A stretch of 53,410 bases of DNA from Paulinella micropora (lineage: Eukaryota; Cercozoa; Imbricatea; Euglyphida), in contig BJOX01000022.1 of the NCBI GenBank assembly GCA_009731375.1, positions 463,709-517,118 of the forward strand, in the 5' to 3' direction. Below, in pieces: positions 38,955-47,990 of this stretch. The notes below the pieces were generated by a model. That model ran no database searches. It saw only the letters and a program-made list of their open reading frames with translations, and was not told where the DNA came from. Each line of letters starts with the position of its first letter. Position 1 is the stretch's first letter. Made by a program: the position numbers and the translations under genes.

Positions 38955-39275
38955 ATGGCGTATACCTATCTGATGCGAGAAACCCGCCTACCCGAGGCCG
39001 TGGTTAAACTAATCTGCGAATACACTGGAACCCGCAAGAAATGGACGCGGGCGAACTTCAAGGCTGTTGAATGCGACATTAAACTGATGCACGGCTACAA
39101 TGGTGTGCGGATTAGAGACAAATTAATGGTTATGCCACTTATTGAAATGAGAATGCCACAATTACCGCACTTTGAAAACATGTGCGAGGTGTTAATGCTT
39201 ATTAAAAAGACGGACGACGAAGAATATTACAGCGAGACCCTTAATGGCTTATATTACGCTTTGAGTAACCGATAA
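38955..39275 (+). CDS. MAYTYL small protein, right (full-length) copy
   Basis: 106 aa: MAYTYLMRETRLPEAVVKLI, CEYTGTRKKWTRANFKAVEC, ending LNGLYYALSNR. Contains the 34 bp (39214-39247) missing from the left arm, so this is the intact version. The N-terminal 'LPEAVVKLICEYTG' helix resembles the short F-box-like start of some viral ankyrin proteins, but no repeats follow. Function unknown. Confidence 0.7.
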   Translation: MAYTYLMRETRLPEAVVKLICEYTGTRKKWTRANFKAVECDIKLMHGYNGVRIRDKLMVMPLIEMRMPQLPHFENMCEVLMLIKKTDDEEYYSETLNGLYYALSNR

Positions 39276-39313
39276 AACTGCAACTAGTGAAAAAAAACGA
39301 AATTATTTTTTGA

Positions 39314-39676
39314 CTAATTAACGAACTGCAAAATGCCTTTATTTTCTAATGGTGGCTTTATCTTGTTGAACTCGTCAAGAGTGTAATTATTAACCAATGC
39401 GGGTATGATTTCTTTCTTTGTAATCTGTTTGATGGCTTCTTTATCCTTCTTTTTCATTTTCTTGTCAATGTCCGCCTGTGGTATGTTATAAATGATTTTT
39501 CTTGTGTGATGATAGCGGGTTATCCCGTCTCTATTAACCCGCGGGACGTAATACACATACTCCGTGTATGTCTCGTGTTTGATTGTTTGACCCTCTGGCC
39601 TTGTTGTTGGTGCTGTGGCTGAGCCTAGTGGCCGACCGCGTCCTGCTTTCTTTTTTTCGTCCATTATATTATACAT
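39314..39676 (-). CDS. AT-hook-like small protein, right copy
   Basis: 120 aa, same as the left copy apart from Val/Ile near the start. Convergent with the MAYTYL gene and divergent from the polymerase. The AT-hook core GRGRP is intact. Confidence 0.65.
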   Translation of the reverse strand: MYNIMDEKKKAGRGRPLGSATAPTTRPEGQTIKHETYTEYVYYVPRVNRDGITRYHHTRKIIYNIPQADIDKKMKKKDKEAIKQITKKEIIPALVNNYTLDEFNKIKPPLENKGILQFVN

Positions 39677-39738
39677 ACAAAATTATGTTTCTAAAATAAA
39701 TATTTAATTATTTTTTATTTTTCATATAATATATCACG

Positions 39739-41142
39739 ATGTTGAAAACAGATATTCAATGTGCCGACAATGTCAAAGTTGTCATGCCCGAGCCTTTAGC
39801 CCCGTTAAGGTTAAGTGAATTATATGCTAAGGATATGAGCAACGATAAATATAGAATTGCCTGTGTTGAAGAAATGAGCACCGCCGACAAAATCAAGAAG
39901 CAAGCGATTGAAGACGCCGAAGCCATGAGCGATTTGATTGAAGCCGAACTTAAACAATTGAAACCTGCGGACAAGGCCGAGCCGATTGAAGTCAAAGCGA
40001 TTGAACCAACTAAAGCCGAGCCGATTGAACCAACTAAAGCCGATGCGGTAGCCGATGTGGTAGTGGTTATTGAAGCACCTTTGACTTATGCTTTGAAAAT
40101 CCCTGAGTATGCGCTTACTACTGCTACAACTGATGCTTTGAAAAAGAGGCAAGAGAGATGGAAGTCGCAGAAAGTCAAGAACTACGATTTTACGAACTGG
40201 CAACTCTATCAAGCACAAGAAGCAGAACGTGCGAGACTTTTGACTATTGAGGCCGTCATTGAAAATCCTTTATCTTACAAACTGAATGTGCCTGCTTATG
40301 TGTTGGCCGAGGCAAAAACCCCAGTCCAAGAGCGTAAGATTACGGACTGGAAACTATCCGCTTACAATGACTGCGATTTTACAAAGTGGCAATTGTATCA
40401 AGCACAACAGAAAGCACTAATTCAATCACAGCCCGAAACTAAGAAAGATGTCATTATGCTTACGGAAATATGCGATCTGAATAAGTTAAAGTATACAGTC
40501 AATTATCCTAATAAATTCAAGCACCTGATAAGAGCCGAATGCTTTGAAGATGAAACATATGACCCGTTTGGAATTGCTAGAAGTTATGCGGATGCCTATA
40601 ATATCATTAGCAAGCAGATTGCGGTATCATACCGACAAAGAAACGGCCTTGGCCGATATTTTGCTAATAAAGGCTTAAGCCTTCAAGGTTTGGCACGCGA
40701 AATACGGCACACAATAGCCCGCGGGTTATATGTTGATATTGATATGGTTAATGCGCACCCTGTCATATTGGCTTTTATCTGTGCTAAGCACGGCTTGCCG
40801 ACGCCTGCATTGAATGCGTATGTGTGTGATAGAGACGCTATCATTAAGCAGACGGGGCTGGACAAAGAGACTATTAAAAAATGCTTTCTTAGTCTCACTA
40901 ATGGCGGGCGTCATGACTTCAATGAGGTTGTTAGCAATACTAAATTGAGCCCTGAGACTAAGGAGTTTATTATCAAATTCAAAGCAGAATTAACTGATAT
41001 ACATAAGAAATTGGCCAACTTGCCCGAGTATGCTGAGTTATTTGAACAACGGCGCGACATTAGAAAGAAAGCGGGCAAAGACTACAATCATGAGGCAAGT
41101 CTCGTTAATGCTTTGACGGCGACAAGGAAAACAAAATGTTGA
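39739..41142 (+). CDS. TVpol-like polymerase N-terminal ORF, right copy
   Basis: 467 aa. Layout: residues 80-105 EPIE/EPTKA repeats; residues 111-162 and 174-225 two homologous repeats (PLxYxLxxPxYxL ... DFTxWQLYQAQ); palm motif A YVDIDMVNAHP (331-341) and motif B region DKETIKKCFLSLTNGG. It ends ATRKTKC at a TGA inside the ATGTTGA overlap with the helicase ORF. The frame that would best continue into the helicase (GDKENKMLM) starts about 20 nt before the overlap, so the two ORFs are probably one fused TVpol-helicase split by an indel or joined by frameshifting. This fusion is typical of virophages, Polinton-like viruses and transpovirons. Confidence 0.72.
   Translation: MLKTDIQCADNVKVVMPEPLAPLRLSELYAKDMSNDKYRIACVEEMSTADKIKKQAIEDAEAMSDLIEAELKQLKPADKAEPIEVKAIEPTKAEPIEPTKADAVADVVVVIEAPLTYALKIPEYALTTATTDALKKRQERWKSQKVKNYDFTNWQLYQAQEAERARLLTIEAVIENPLSYKLNVPAYVLAEAKTPVQERKITDWKLSAYNDCDFTKWQLYQAQQKALIQSQPETKKDVIMLTEICDLNKLKYTVNYPNKFKHLIRAECFEDETYDPFGIARSYADAYNIISKQIAVSYRQRNGLGRYFANKGLSLQGLAREIRHTIARGLYVDIDMVNAHPVILAFICAKHGLPTPALNAYVCDRDAIIKQTGLDKETIKKCFLSLTNGGRHDFNEVVSNTKLSPETKEFIIKFKAELTDIHKKLANLPEYAELFEQRRDIRKKAGKDYNHEASLVNALTATRKTKC
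39804..39839 (+). promoter_or_regulatory. copy of the upstream motif inside the polymerase coding sequence
   Basis: AAGGTTAAGTGAATTATATG followed by CTAAGGATATGAG, nearly identical to the motif at 38356 and 38904, here encoding LRLSELYAKDMS. Confidence 0.4.
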
Positions 41143-42893
41143 TGGTTATCTATGAGACACTAGGCAAGCCCGAGAGATGTGTGTTATGCTTTGACGGGCT
41201 AATGATACCGCGTAATCATGAGGCCGATTTGGTAAAATGTGAGAAAGCAGTGGCCGATGCTTTGGGTATTAATATCAAATTGGTTATCAAGCCGATGAGC
41301 GAAGGCTTTGATGAAGCACTATTTCAAGCAATGAGCCCAGATAAAAAAGAAGATGTAGCAAAAAAGATGATTGGTATGTTATTAGATGACAATGTCAATG
41401 ATAGCAACATTGCCGACTGCTTCTATATGCTTATGGGCGACGATATCATTACGATTAACGAAGCGGGAGACGGCTATATCTGGGATGAAACTAATTGTAT
41501 ATGGAAGCCTACCAATTCAAGTGCGTTAGTGTTGAAAGTTGGAGTTTTGAAAAATGTAGTAGAAAACGTGCTTGAACATTTTAGAGAGAAACAACTTCAT
41601 GCCAAAAATGCGAATGAAGTTAAATTCTATACATTGAAAGTTAAAAATACTATTGACATTAGAAACAGAATTCAAAGTGCTAGAGGTGCCCGCGATTGTT
41701 GGACTTTTGCTAAGGACTTGTTTCTTAATGAGAACTTTGAAAATACTCTCAATAGAAATCATGACCTTTTGCCGATAAAGCATAAACTCGTGATTGACTT
41801 GCGAACTCGTGCCACACGTGCGAGGACTAAGGAAGATATGTTTAGCCTTGAGTGTCCTGTTGAATTCATAACTGCTGATAAGAGAACTGATGACGATAGA
41901 CGTGGCTTAGCAAAATTTGTGGAACCGATACTTATGAGAAATAAGGAGTATATTGATTACTGGCAGATTAAATTAGGCTCATACCTTAGCGGGCGGATTA
42001 ATCGCGATATTGATATTAATCATGGCGACGGCAAAAATGGTAAGTCATTGTTAATGACGGCGCTATCTACCATATTGGGCGAATTCTTTGGTTATATAGG
42101 CAAAAATGTAGTTGTATGCGATGTGCGTGCTCAGAAGAAAGATAATGCGGGAAATCATACAAGTCATTTGATGCCGATTAAAAACAAAAGGCTTGTGAGT
42201 GTCCAAGAAATAACAGACGACGGAAAAATACATAGTGATATGGTTAAAAAGATAGCAAGCAACGACCCGATTGAAGGCGTGCGAGAGGTTTATGGCCGTA
42301 AAACTACTACATTAACCCCGATGTGTAAATTAATGATTATTAACACGAACCACATACCAAAATTTGATAGCACAGACAATGCCGTCATAGATAGGTTGGT
42401 ACTCAATCCTTTTAACTCGCGCTTTCTTACTAAAACCGCTTTGAATGAAGAAAAAGATAGCGGGCGGTATGATACAGCGGAATACAATTATGAAATAGCG
42501 GATGTTGACATTGTTGATAATTATAATAAAGAAGGCCGTTATATTAATGTGCTATTTAGTTGGATGATTGAAGGATGCATGAAATATTATCAATGCAGTG
42601 ATGGAGGTATTGAAAAGCCTGCTTTGGTTAAGAAATATATTAATGCGAAAATCACCGAGAATGATGTTGTTGCGACATGGGCGTCGTTTAGATGCGAGGT
42701 TATCAGTGCATACAATTGGAAGAATATGGATAAAGAAAGCAAACGCAATTATTCAACTTCTTCAATGGAATTATTTGAGGACTTTGTCAGATGGGGTAAA
42801 AATAATGGATGTTTAGCGGGTCAAACTCAAAAGGCGTTTAACAAGAGGCTTAAATTATTAGCGGATTTTAAGAAGACGATGAAAGGGGTTTGA
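41136..42893 (+). CDS. D5-type SF3 helicase with polymerase motif C, right copy
   Basis: 585 aa. CFDGLMI (18-24) is the polymerase motif C with its catalytic Asp. A D5_N-like section follows (DGYIWDETNCIWKP, 112-125). SF3 helicase: Walker A GDGKNGKS (297-304), Walker B RLVSVQE (352-358), motif C KLMIINTNHIP (398-408), Arg finger DNAVIDR (414-420) and NPFNSRF. These proteins form hexameric replicative helicases in nucleocytoplasmic DNA viruses and virophages. The start at 41136 (ATG within ATGTTGA) is where the frame opens, probably not a true independent start. Intact to TGA at 42891. Confidence 0.93.
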   Translation: MLMVIYETLGKPERCVLCFDGLMIPRNHEADLVKCEKAVADALGINIKLVIKPMSEGFDEALFQAMSPDKKEDVAKKMIGMLLDDNVNDSNIADCFYMLMGDDIITINEAGDGYIWDETNCIWKPTNSSALVLKVGVLKNVVENVLEHFREKQLHAKNANEVKFYTLKVKNTIDIRNRIQSARGARDCWTFAKDLFLNENFENTLNRNHDLLPIKHKLVIDLRTRATRARTKEDMFSLECPVEFITADKRTDDDRRGLAKFVEPILMRNKEYIDYWQIKLGSYLSGRINRDIDINHGDGKNGKSLLMTALSTILGEFFGYIGKNVVVCDVRAQKKDNAGNHTSHLMPIKNKRLVSVQEITDDGKIHSDMVKKIASNDPIEGVREVYGRKTTTLTPMCKLMIINTNHIPKFDSTDNAVIDRLVLNPFNSRFLTKTALNEEKDSGRYDTAEYNYEIADVDIVDNYNKEGRYINVLFSWMIEGCMKYYQCSDGGIEKPALVKKYINAKITENDVVATWASFRCEVISAYNWKNMDKESKRNYSTSSMELFEDFVRWGKNNGCLAGQTQKAFNKRLKLLADFKKTMKGV

Positions 42894-43653
42894 TTTGATA
42901 GAATAAAGTTGTTATCTTATTAATAGCAACGGCCTGAACGGCTTTAAAAAAAATTATTTTTTTTGTGATGATTAAAAAAAAGATCGTCATTTTTCGTCAT
43001 ATTTTTTAATTAATAGGAAGGCTTAAAACAATGAAATATGCTTTCGTGATAAATTAAATTAGACGTTATAAACTTCGTCATATTTTTGAAAAAATCATCA
43101 AAATTTGATATATTAACAGCAGTCAAATCAATGAAATAGGCCTTCGTATTAAAACATTATGATATGACGATGTTCCGATACTTATGCCCGCCATATATAA
43201 AAAATATATTTTATAAAAAGAGTGTGAGAGTTGTCGTATATCCTTAACAAGTCAGACCATGTGTTTTATTTTAAAAAATTTCATGTATGAAAGAAATTCT
43301 GCGGGACATCGTCATATCATAATATTAATAGTAAGCCTTGTTATATAGTATTTATACCTTTATTTTAATAGTTAGTATATATTATACATATTATATATAA
43401 TCAATAGTAAGAGTAATTATAATGAAATAGGCCTTAGTATTAATCAATGACGATGTTATATAAAATCATCATATTTTTATGACGAAGTTTATAACGAAGT
43501 TTTATAACTATAATTTTTTTTAGGTGTTCGCGCTGTCATACTTTCTTTAACAAGAATACAACAGGCACTATCTCAATCTCTTTGAAAACTATTTAAGCAC
43601 AATACAATATTATGGTATGACCATATTACGACAATCTGCATCAGTGTAATAAC
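42894..43653. promoter_or_regulatory. AT-rich intergenic region with iterons, origin candidate (right)
   Basis: Mirror of 30467-31228, with the same AATGAAATAGGCCTT iterons (about 43130 and 43420), the CAATGAAATATGCTTTC variant (about 43029) and the ACATCGTCATATCATAAT / ATTATGATATGACGATGT pair. No ORF. Confidence 0.45.
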
Positions 43654-44130
43654 ATGACTGAAGCATACAAAAAATATTATGACACTAACAGAGATAAAAT
43701 AAATGAGAGACGCCGTGAAATATATCAACAAAATAAAGATGAAATCAAGCAACACTGCGAGGCTAACAAAGAGAAAATAAGACAACAGCAGAAAGATTAT
43801 TATGACACTAACAGAGATAAGATAAATGAGAGACGCCGTGAAATATATCAACAAAATAAAGATGAAATCAAGCAACACAGAAAATCTAAGAGAGATAACA
43901 TGACCGAAAAACAAAAAAGCAAAAAGGCTGAATATAAAAAGCAATACAGAGAGAAACACAGAGAAACATTACGCTTACAAGATAAAAAATATAACGAAGC
44001 GAACCGAGATAGAATAAATCAACGACAGAAAGAATATTATCAAGCTAAGAGAGATAAAATCAACCAACGGCAATATGAATTATATCAACAACGAAAACAA
44101 CAAATTAAGCAACCGCCCGCCCCGCTTTAG
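43654..44130 (+). CDS. Lys/Arg/Tyr-rich repeat protein, right (intact) copy
   Basis: 158 aa. YYDTNRDKINERRREIYQQN occurs twice, from a nearly exact 123-bp internal tandem duplication (43678 and 43801), with diverged repeats after. Very basic, probably helical. Such 'YY..NRDKI' repeat proteins are frequent in giant viruses and their hosts, often as tails of zinc-finger proteins; no zinc finger is present here. The intact frame contrasts with the left copy. Confidence 0.75.
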   Translation: MTEAYKKYYDTNRDKINERRREIYQQNKDEIKQHCEANKEKIRQQQKDYYDTNRDKINERRREIYQQNKDEIKQHRKSKRDNMTEKQKSKKAEYKKQYREKHRETLRLQDKKYNEANRDRINQRQKEYYQAKRDKINQRQYELYQQRKQQIKQPPAPL

Positions 44131-44276
44131 ATAACAACGACGCCCGCTTTAATCAACTTGGCGACTCTCTCTGCTACTTCAACATGCGCGGGTGATACAA
44201 CCACATCAACCCCCGCGGGTTGTTGCCTTAGCCACTTGATAAAAGCAATCTCCGCCTGCTTCAATCTGGGTGCCAT
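44127..44276 (-). CDS. 49-aa small protein, right copy
   Basis: ATG at 44274-44276, stop at 44127. Same protein as at 29848-29997. Convergent overlap of 4 nt with the K/R-rich gene. Conservation of the frame in both arms supports it modestly. Confidence 0.5.
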   Translation of the reverse strand: MAPRLKQAEIAFIKWLRQQPAGVDVVVSPAHVEVAERVAKLIKAGVVVI

Positions 44277-44306
44277 TGCCTTTATTTAAGTAAGTATATA
44301 TTATAA

Positions 44307-44570
44307 ATGGCCGATATTGTGGTTAAATTGCCGTTGGACTTACAAGCCTATATCAAAGACTTTGTTTTTGGTGATATCGTCTACAGCACCTCGGAGGTCT
44401 GTATTAACTGCTCGCTATCTCTTGCCTTGGTAGATACAGATATTTATTATATATATGATACGGGCTTGCTTCATATGATAGACGAAATCATTAACACAGC
44501 CACCACGGCCATAAATAAAACTCATAATAAATTCGTTAGTCCAGACTACAAAAACAGCCCCGACAACTAA
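44307..44570 (+). CDS. 87-aa hypothetical protein, right copy
   Basis: Same as 29554-29817 with Tyr for Phe near residue 47 and an otherwise identical frame. Contains VCINCSLSLALVDTD and a hydrophobic middle. Function unknown. Confidence 0.6.
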   Translation: MADIVVKLPLDLQAYIKDFVFGDIVYSTSEVCINCSLSLALVDTDIYYIYDTGLLHMIDEIINTATTAINKTHNKFVSPDYKNSPDN

Positions 44571-44660
44571 TTTTTTTTCGTTAGCGCTTTTACCGCGCCA
44601 CCAGCAAACCCGCCTTTTTGCTCCCTTCGTCCCGCAGTCCCAGAGACAAAAGCAGACCAG

Positions 44661-45148
44661 ATGGCAGACAGCCGAAGCCTTATACCGCGGAATGCTCCCG
44701 AGTCCGACCAGGACGTAGAACGGCGGATTAAGCGACGGAAGAAAATGACGGACACTGACGAAATAAAAGCGGGGATTGACAAAGCCGAAGGAGATATTAA
44801 CCATAAAATAGCCTCTTTAGAAGAACAAAAAACCAAAACAGAACAAGAATTAACAGCCTTTAAAAGGCTCTTAAAGATGCTACCGAAATTAACGAAGACA
44901 TTAATATTTCTAAGGCTTTAACCCTGCGACAAGAACATATTACCTCTCAATTGAAACTCTTTAAAAAATGGATTGAGCAAAAAGGCCACAGGAAAATTGA
45001 AGGCTTCAAAAAGCCTCAATACGATAATGTTAATTATTTGATTAATAAGGGGGCTAACTTTGACGACGCCCTCGCCCGTGTCGTCTCAAAGATTAAACCA
45101 CCCGCCGTGTCTGCTCCTATGGAAGTCTCCGCCTCGCCTTCCGTGTAA
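44661..45148 (+). pseudogene. coiled-coil protein, right copy, frameshifted
   Basis: First frame 44661-44921 (MADSRSLIPRN ... ELTAFKRLL). The better continuation shifts near 44868 to LKDATEINEDINISKALTLR and goes on through LKLFKKWIEQKGHRKIEGFK to 45148. Same break as in the left arm, so the lesion or error is shared. Confidence 0.55.
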
Positions 45149-45250
45149 TCTGTGCTTTAAGCACAAAGTTATTATAAAATGTTATTAATTTAGAAACAAA
45201 AAAGAAAAAACCAAGGGGGAAACCCTGCCACACTTTCAAAGAGATTTTAT

Positions 45251-46621
45251 TCATTTTTTTACTTTATTTTTAAGCCTCGCACTTTTTCGTATTGGTTGTT
45301 TTTTGCCGTTTTCGTCTATCAACTTAAACCCCGCGGGCTCTTTTGCCGTCTCTGTCTGCTTTGTCTCTGTCTGCTTTGTCTCTGTCTGCTTTGTCTCTGT
45401 CTGCTTTGCCTCTGTTGTCTCTGTTGTCTCTGTTGTCTCTGTCTTTCCTTCCTTTTTACTCATAACAAACTCATTGACAATTTTTGCCCCGATTCCGCTA
45501 ATTTTCCTGAGTGCCGTATTCGTTATCTTGCCCCCGTAATCATTCCATATTTTATTGAGTAATTCATTTTTATCCTCACGGCTTCACTTCTTACCTAAGG
45601 GCTTATATTTGCCGTCGTTGCCGTCGTCCTCTATGTCTTCACTTTCTACCCCTTTGATATTCAAACATAAATCAATTTTTCTTCGTAATTCCTCTAGTTC
45701 GGTTTTAAGGCCTTCTTCCATCATCTCCCGCGGGTCTGCCACATTCACCCATGAATACGAAAAACTCGTTAAAAGGTCGCCGTGCCCTAATACGTTGCTT
45801 ACCCATGTGTTGAAAAGAAATTCGTTGTTCTCGGGTCTGCGAAATTCGTGTATGATAAACTCGCGTATAATTTTCTTAACATACTGCTTCTTTGCGTGTA
45901 ATCTGCTAGCAATGGAAAAACTTTTATTATTCGTTTGTTCAATTCGTTGTTTTTGTCTTTCGCTAATTGGTTATCGTCGTTGATTATAACCGCCCCTTTT
46001 TCGAAAAGTGGTTTCTTATTGCTTCAATTTTTCTATTGTAAATTCGGGAGTAAATAGAATAACAGGCCTCTCTGTCCAGTTCTTTTTTTGTCCCTCTCGT
46101 TTCTTTGCTAAGTTGTTTATCCTTAGCCAACTCGGCTTATCTGGTATTAATTCATATGTATTTTTCGCAAATATCTCAACTGGACGGGCTCCCGTTGCTA
46201 TCATCAGGGCTAAGAGTTTTAAGTTTGGGTCATTGCTTAAAATTATTTCGTTCATTTTCGCCATTACCTCCCGCACATCAATCTGTATTTTTTGCTCGTT
46301 TTTTGCTTTGGCATCCTTTTTATATCCCTCAACAATTTTAATTCGTTCGTCTTCGTTGATATTAAAGTATTTATCTAACTTACTCATCTCATAAACCTTT
46401 TTGCTTTGATTTGGCTTGATTGCTTTTGTTCTTACCTCACTCAGTCTTTGCCTCCTTGAAGTCGTGTTCTGGTAAATAATAGCGTATTTAGGATAAATAA
46501 TTTTCACAGCCTTCAATGCTTCGTCGTCTGTTGTTGTTTTACTAAATAATAACAAAATAGCATTATGAAAGGCCTTTGACGGCTTCGCATCACTCGTGAA
46601 AAATTCGGAGTCTGCCCCCGT
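45251..46621 (-). pseudogene. telomere-resolvase-like recombinase, right copy, truncated and frame broken
   Basis: Mirror of 27437-28873. It has lost 139 bp (27376-27514 of the left arm), which removes the start codon and first 26 codons; the frame is open only from about 46555 (MLLFSKTTTDD). Box I ATGARPVEI, the LRKLYASLSY segment and the LGHGDLLTSFSY segment are all present, with the same frame breaks and the same in-frame TGA as the left copy. It cannot be expressed as a full protein. Confidence 0.65.
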
Positions 46622-46711
46622 TGTATATTAGACAATCCATATTTTTTCTCAATATGAAAAAAAATAGATATTTATTGATACTCCCCCCTTTTTGTGGGTC
46701 TTGTGTTTTAA

Positions 46712-47114
46712 TCATTTATGTGGGATAGACAGGTCTATATGGTATATCATAAAACAAGCCTTAGAAACATAAAAAAACGACATACGACATATCAAAAACA
46801 TGCATTGAAATATATCAAAACATATAAAGACGTAAAACAAAATATGAGAAAATCAATACTAAGCCATTTTTGTGAAAATGACGACGAAAACAATATGAAT
46901 GAAATTTTTATATATTTTATGATAATAAAATATCGTTTTCGTCGTCATTTTCACAAAAAAGGGCTTAGTATTGATTTTCTCATATTTTGTTTTACGTCTT
47001 TGTATGTTTTGATATATTTCAATGTATGTTTTTGATATGTCGTATGTCGTTTTTTTATGTTTCTAAGGCTTGTTTTATGATATACCATATAGACCTGTCT
47101 ATCCCACATAAATG
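46712..47114. repeat. right terminal palindrome (hairpin-telomere candidate)
   Basis: Arms of about 185 bp (46712-46896 and 46930-47114) around a ~33-bp AT-rich spacer. It mirrors the left end, and the spacer is in inverted orientation relative to the left spacer, so it belongs to the overall palindrome. Confidence 0.9.
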
Positions 47115-47117
47115 ATC

Positions 47118-47164
<47 letters not shown>

Positions 47165-47600
47165 CGAGAGTATAAATATTACATAAATCCTATACTATCA
47201 GTCGGAGAGATTCATCCGCGGAACGCAGTTCGGGTTCCGGGGCTCTACGCCAACCCGGGAACACGAACGTACTCAACATCGGGGCCATCAGATCACCATA
47301 GTGACTGGAGCGCGACGTTGGTCCATCTTTGGAACTCTGACTATCTTCTCCTCCCCATAGACTGATCGAGATTAGTACGATTGCTATTAGGAAACAATGG
47401 AGGGGGGGAGAACGCAGGTGAAAGTCCCAACGTATGCGCGTTTGCGAAATCTGGCGCAAAAAGCATTGTCCGGCAGGCCGTCGTCAATTCACCTATATCA
47501 TCCCCCTCAATATAAAGTATGCGGAAAATTACAAAACTTAATATAAAGCGCAATTGAAAACGAATATAATATACTTTACACCACGTAAAATATCCGGTGC
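47115..47600 (-). mobile_element. right flank: continuation of the copia-like 3' region after (TA)n
   Basis: Starts with a TA-rich run (47115-47162) and has no supported ORF. It lies directly downstream (minus strand) of the copia RNase H end. Confidence 0.45.
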
Positions 47601-47990
47601 TCATAGCTTGAATTCCTTTCCGAACTTAGCAAGAAATTCCTTCACCAACTTCACTGAGATTTGATCCGCCAAGTATTTGAATTTCTCGTACGTGAAATTT
47701 ATCTTGGTAAATAAATCTGTGATATTATCCTCCGTTGGTACCCGGAATAACTTTACAACTCCCCTTTTGACCAACTTTTCGAGTAAGTGGTATCTTACGT
47801 CGATATGTTTAGTCCGTGACTCCCCCAATTCTCTTTCCGATAAGATAATGGTCCCCTCATTATCTTCGAATAAGGGAGTAAAACCTTTTGGGGGCACTCC
47901 GATGTCACGGAGGGTCTGTCTCAGGGCAAGTAGCTCCCTGACCGCTTCGTTAGCCGATACGGTCTCGGACTCGAGGGTTGATTGAGCTAT
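47601..47990 (-). pseudogene. copia-type RNase H fragment
   Basis: Minus-strand frame reading EDNEGTIILSERELGESRTK, HIDVRYHLLEKL and VPTEDNITDLFTK. This is the conserved C-terminal end of Ty1/copia pol (DNxxA...KHIdiryH...vpTxxxiADxfTK). Its end at 47601 fits the end of pol. The 5' side is interrupted by stops. Confidence 0.8.

Larger units (their letters stand above)
26871..47114. mobile_element. 20.2-kb palindromic replicon-like element (TVpol-SF3 helicase + telomere-resolvase-like)
   Basis: Left arm 26871-about 35220 and right arm about 38872-47114 are inverted copies, nearly identical except for scattered substitutions and four indels. The centre (about 35221-38871) is single copy. Both ends carry a 402-403-bp inverted repeat. 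Genes per arm: telomere-resolvase-like recombinase, two-ORF polymerase-helicase, AT-hook-like protein, K/R-rich repeat protein and small unknowns. The centre adds a PD-(D/E)XK nuclease and zinc-ribbon proteins. The polymerase-helicase ties it to virophages, Polinton-like viruses and transpovirons. No capsid, ATPase or protease gene was found. It is flanked by (TA)n on both sides, so a target duplication cannot be read. Confidence 0.85.

Noticed and set aside
45296-45562. Cys/Leu-rich frames opposite the TETTE/KQTE repeat of the recombinase tail
   Set aside because: Antisense shadow of the repeat; no independent support.
26871-47114. Identity as an integrated complete virophage or Polinton
   Set aside because: No major or minor capsid, packaging ATPase or protease frame recognised in either arm or the centre, so I call it a replicon-like element only.
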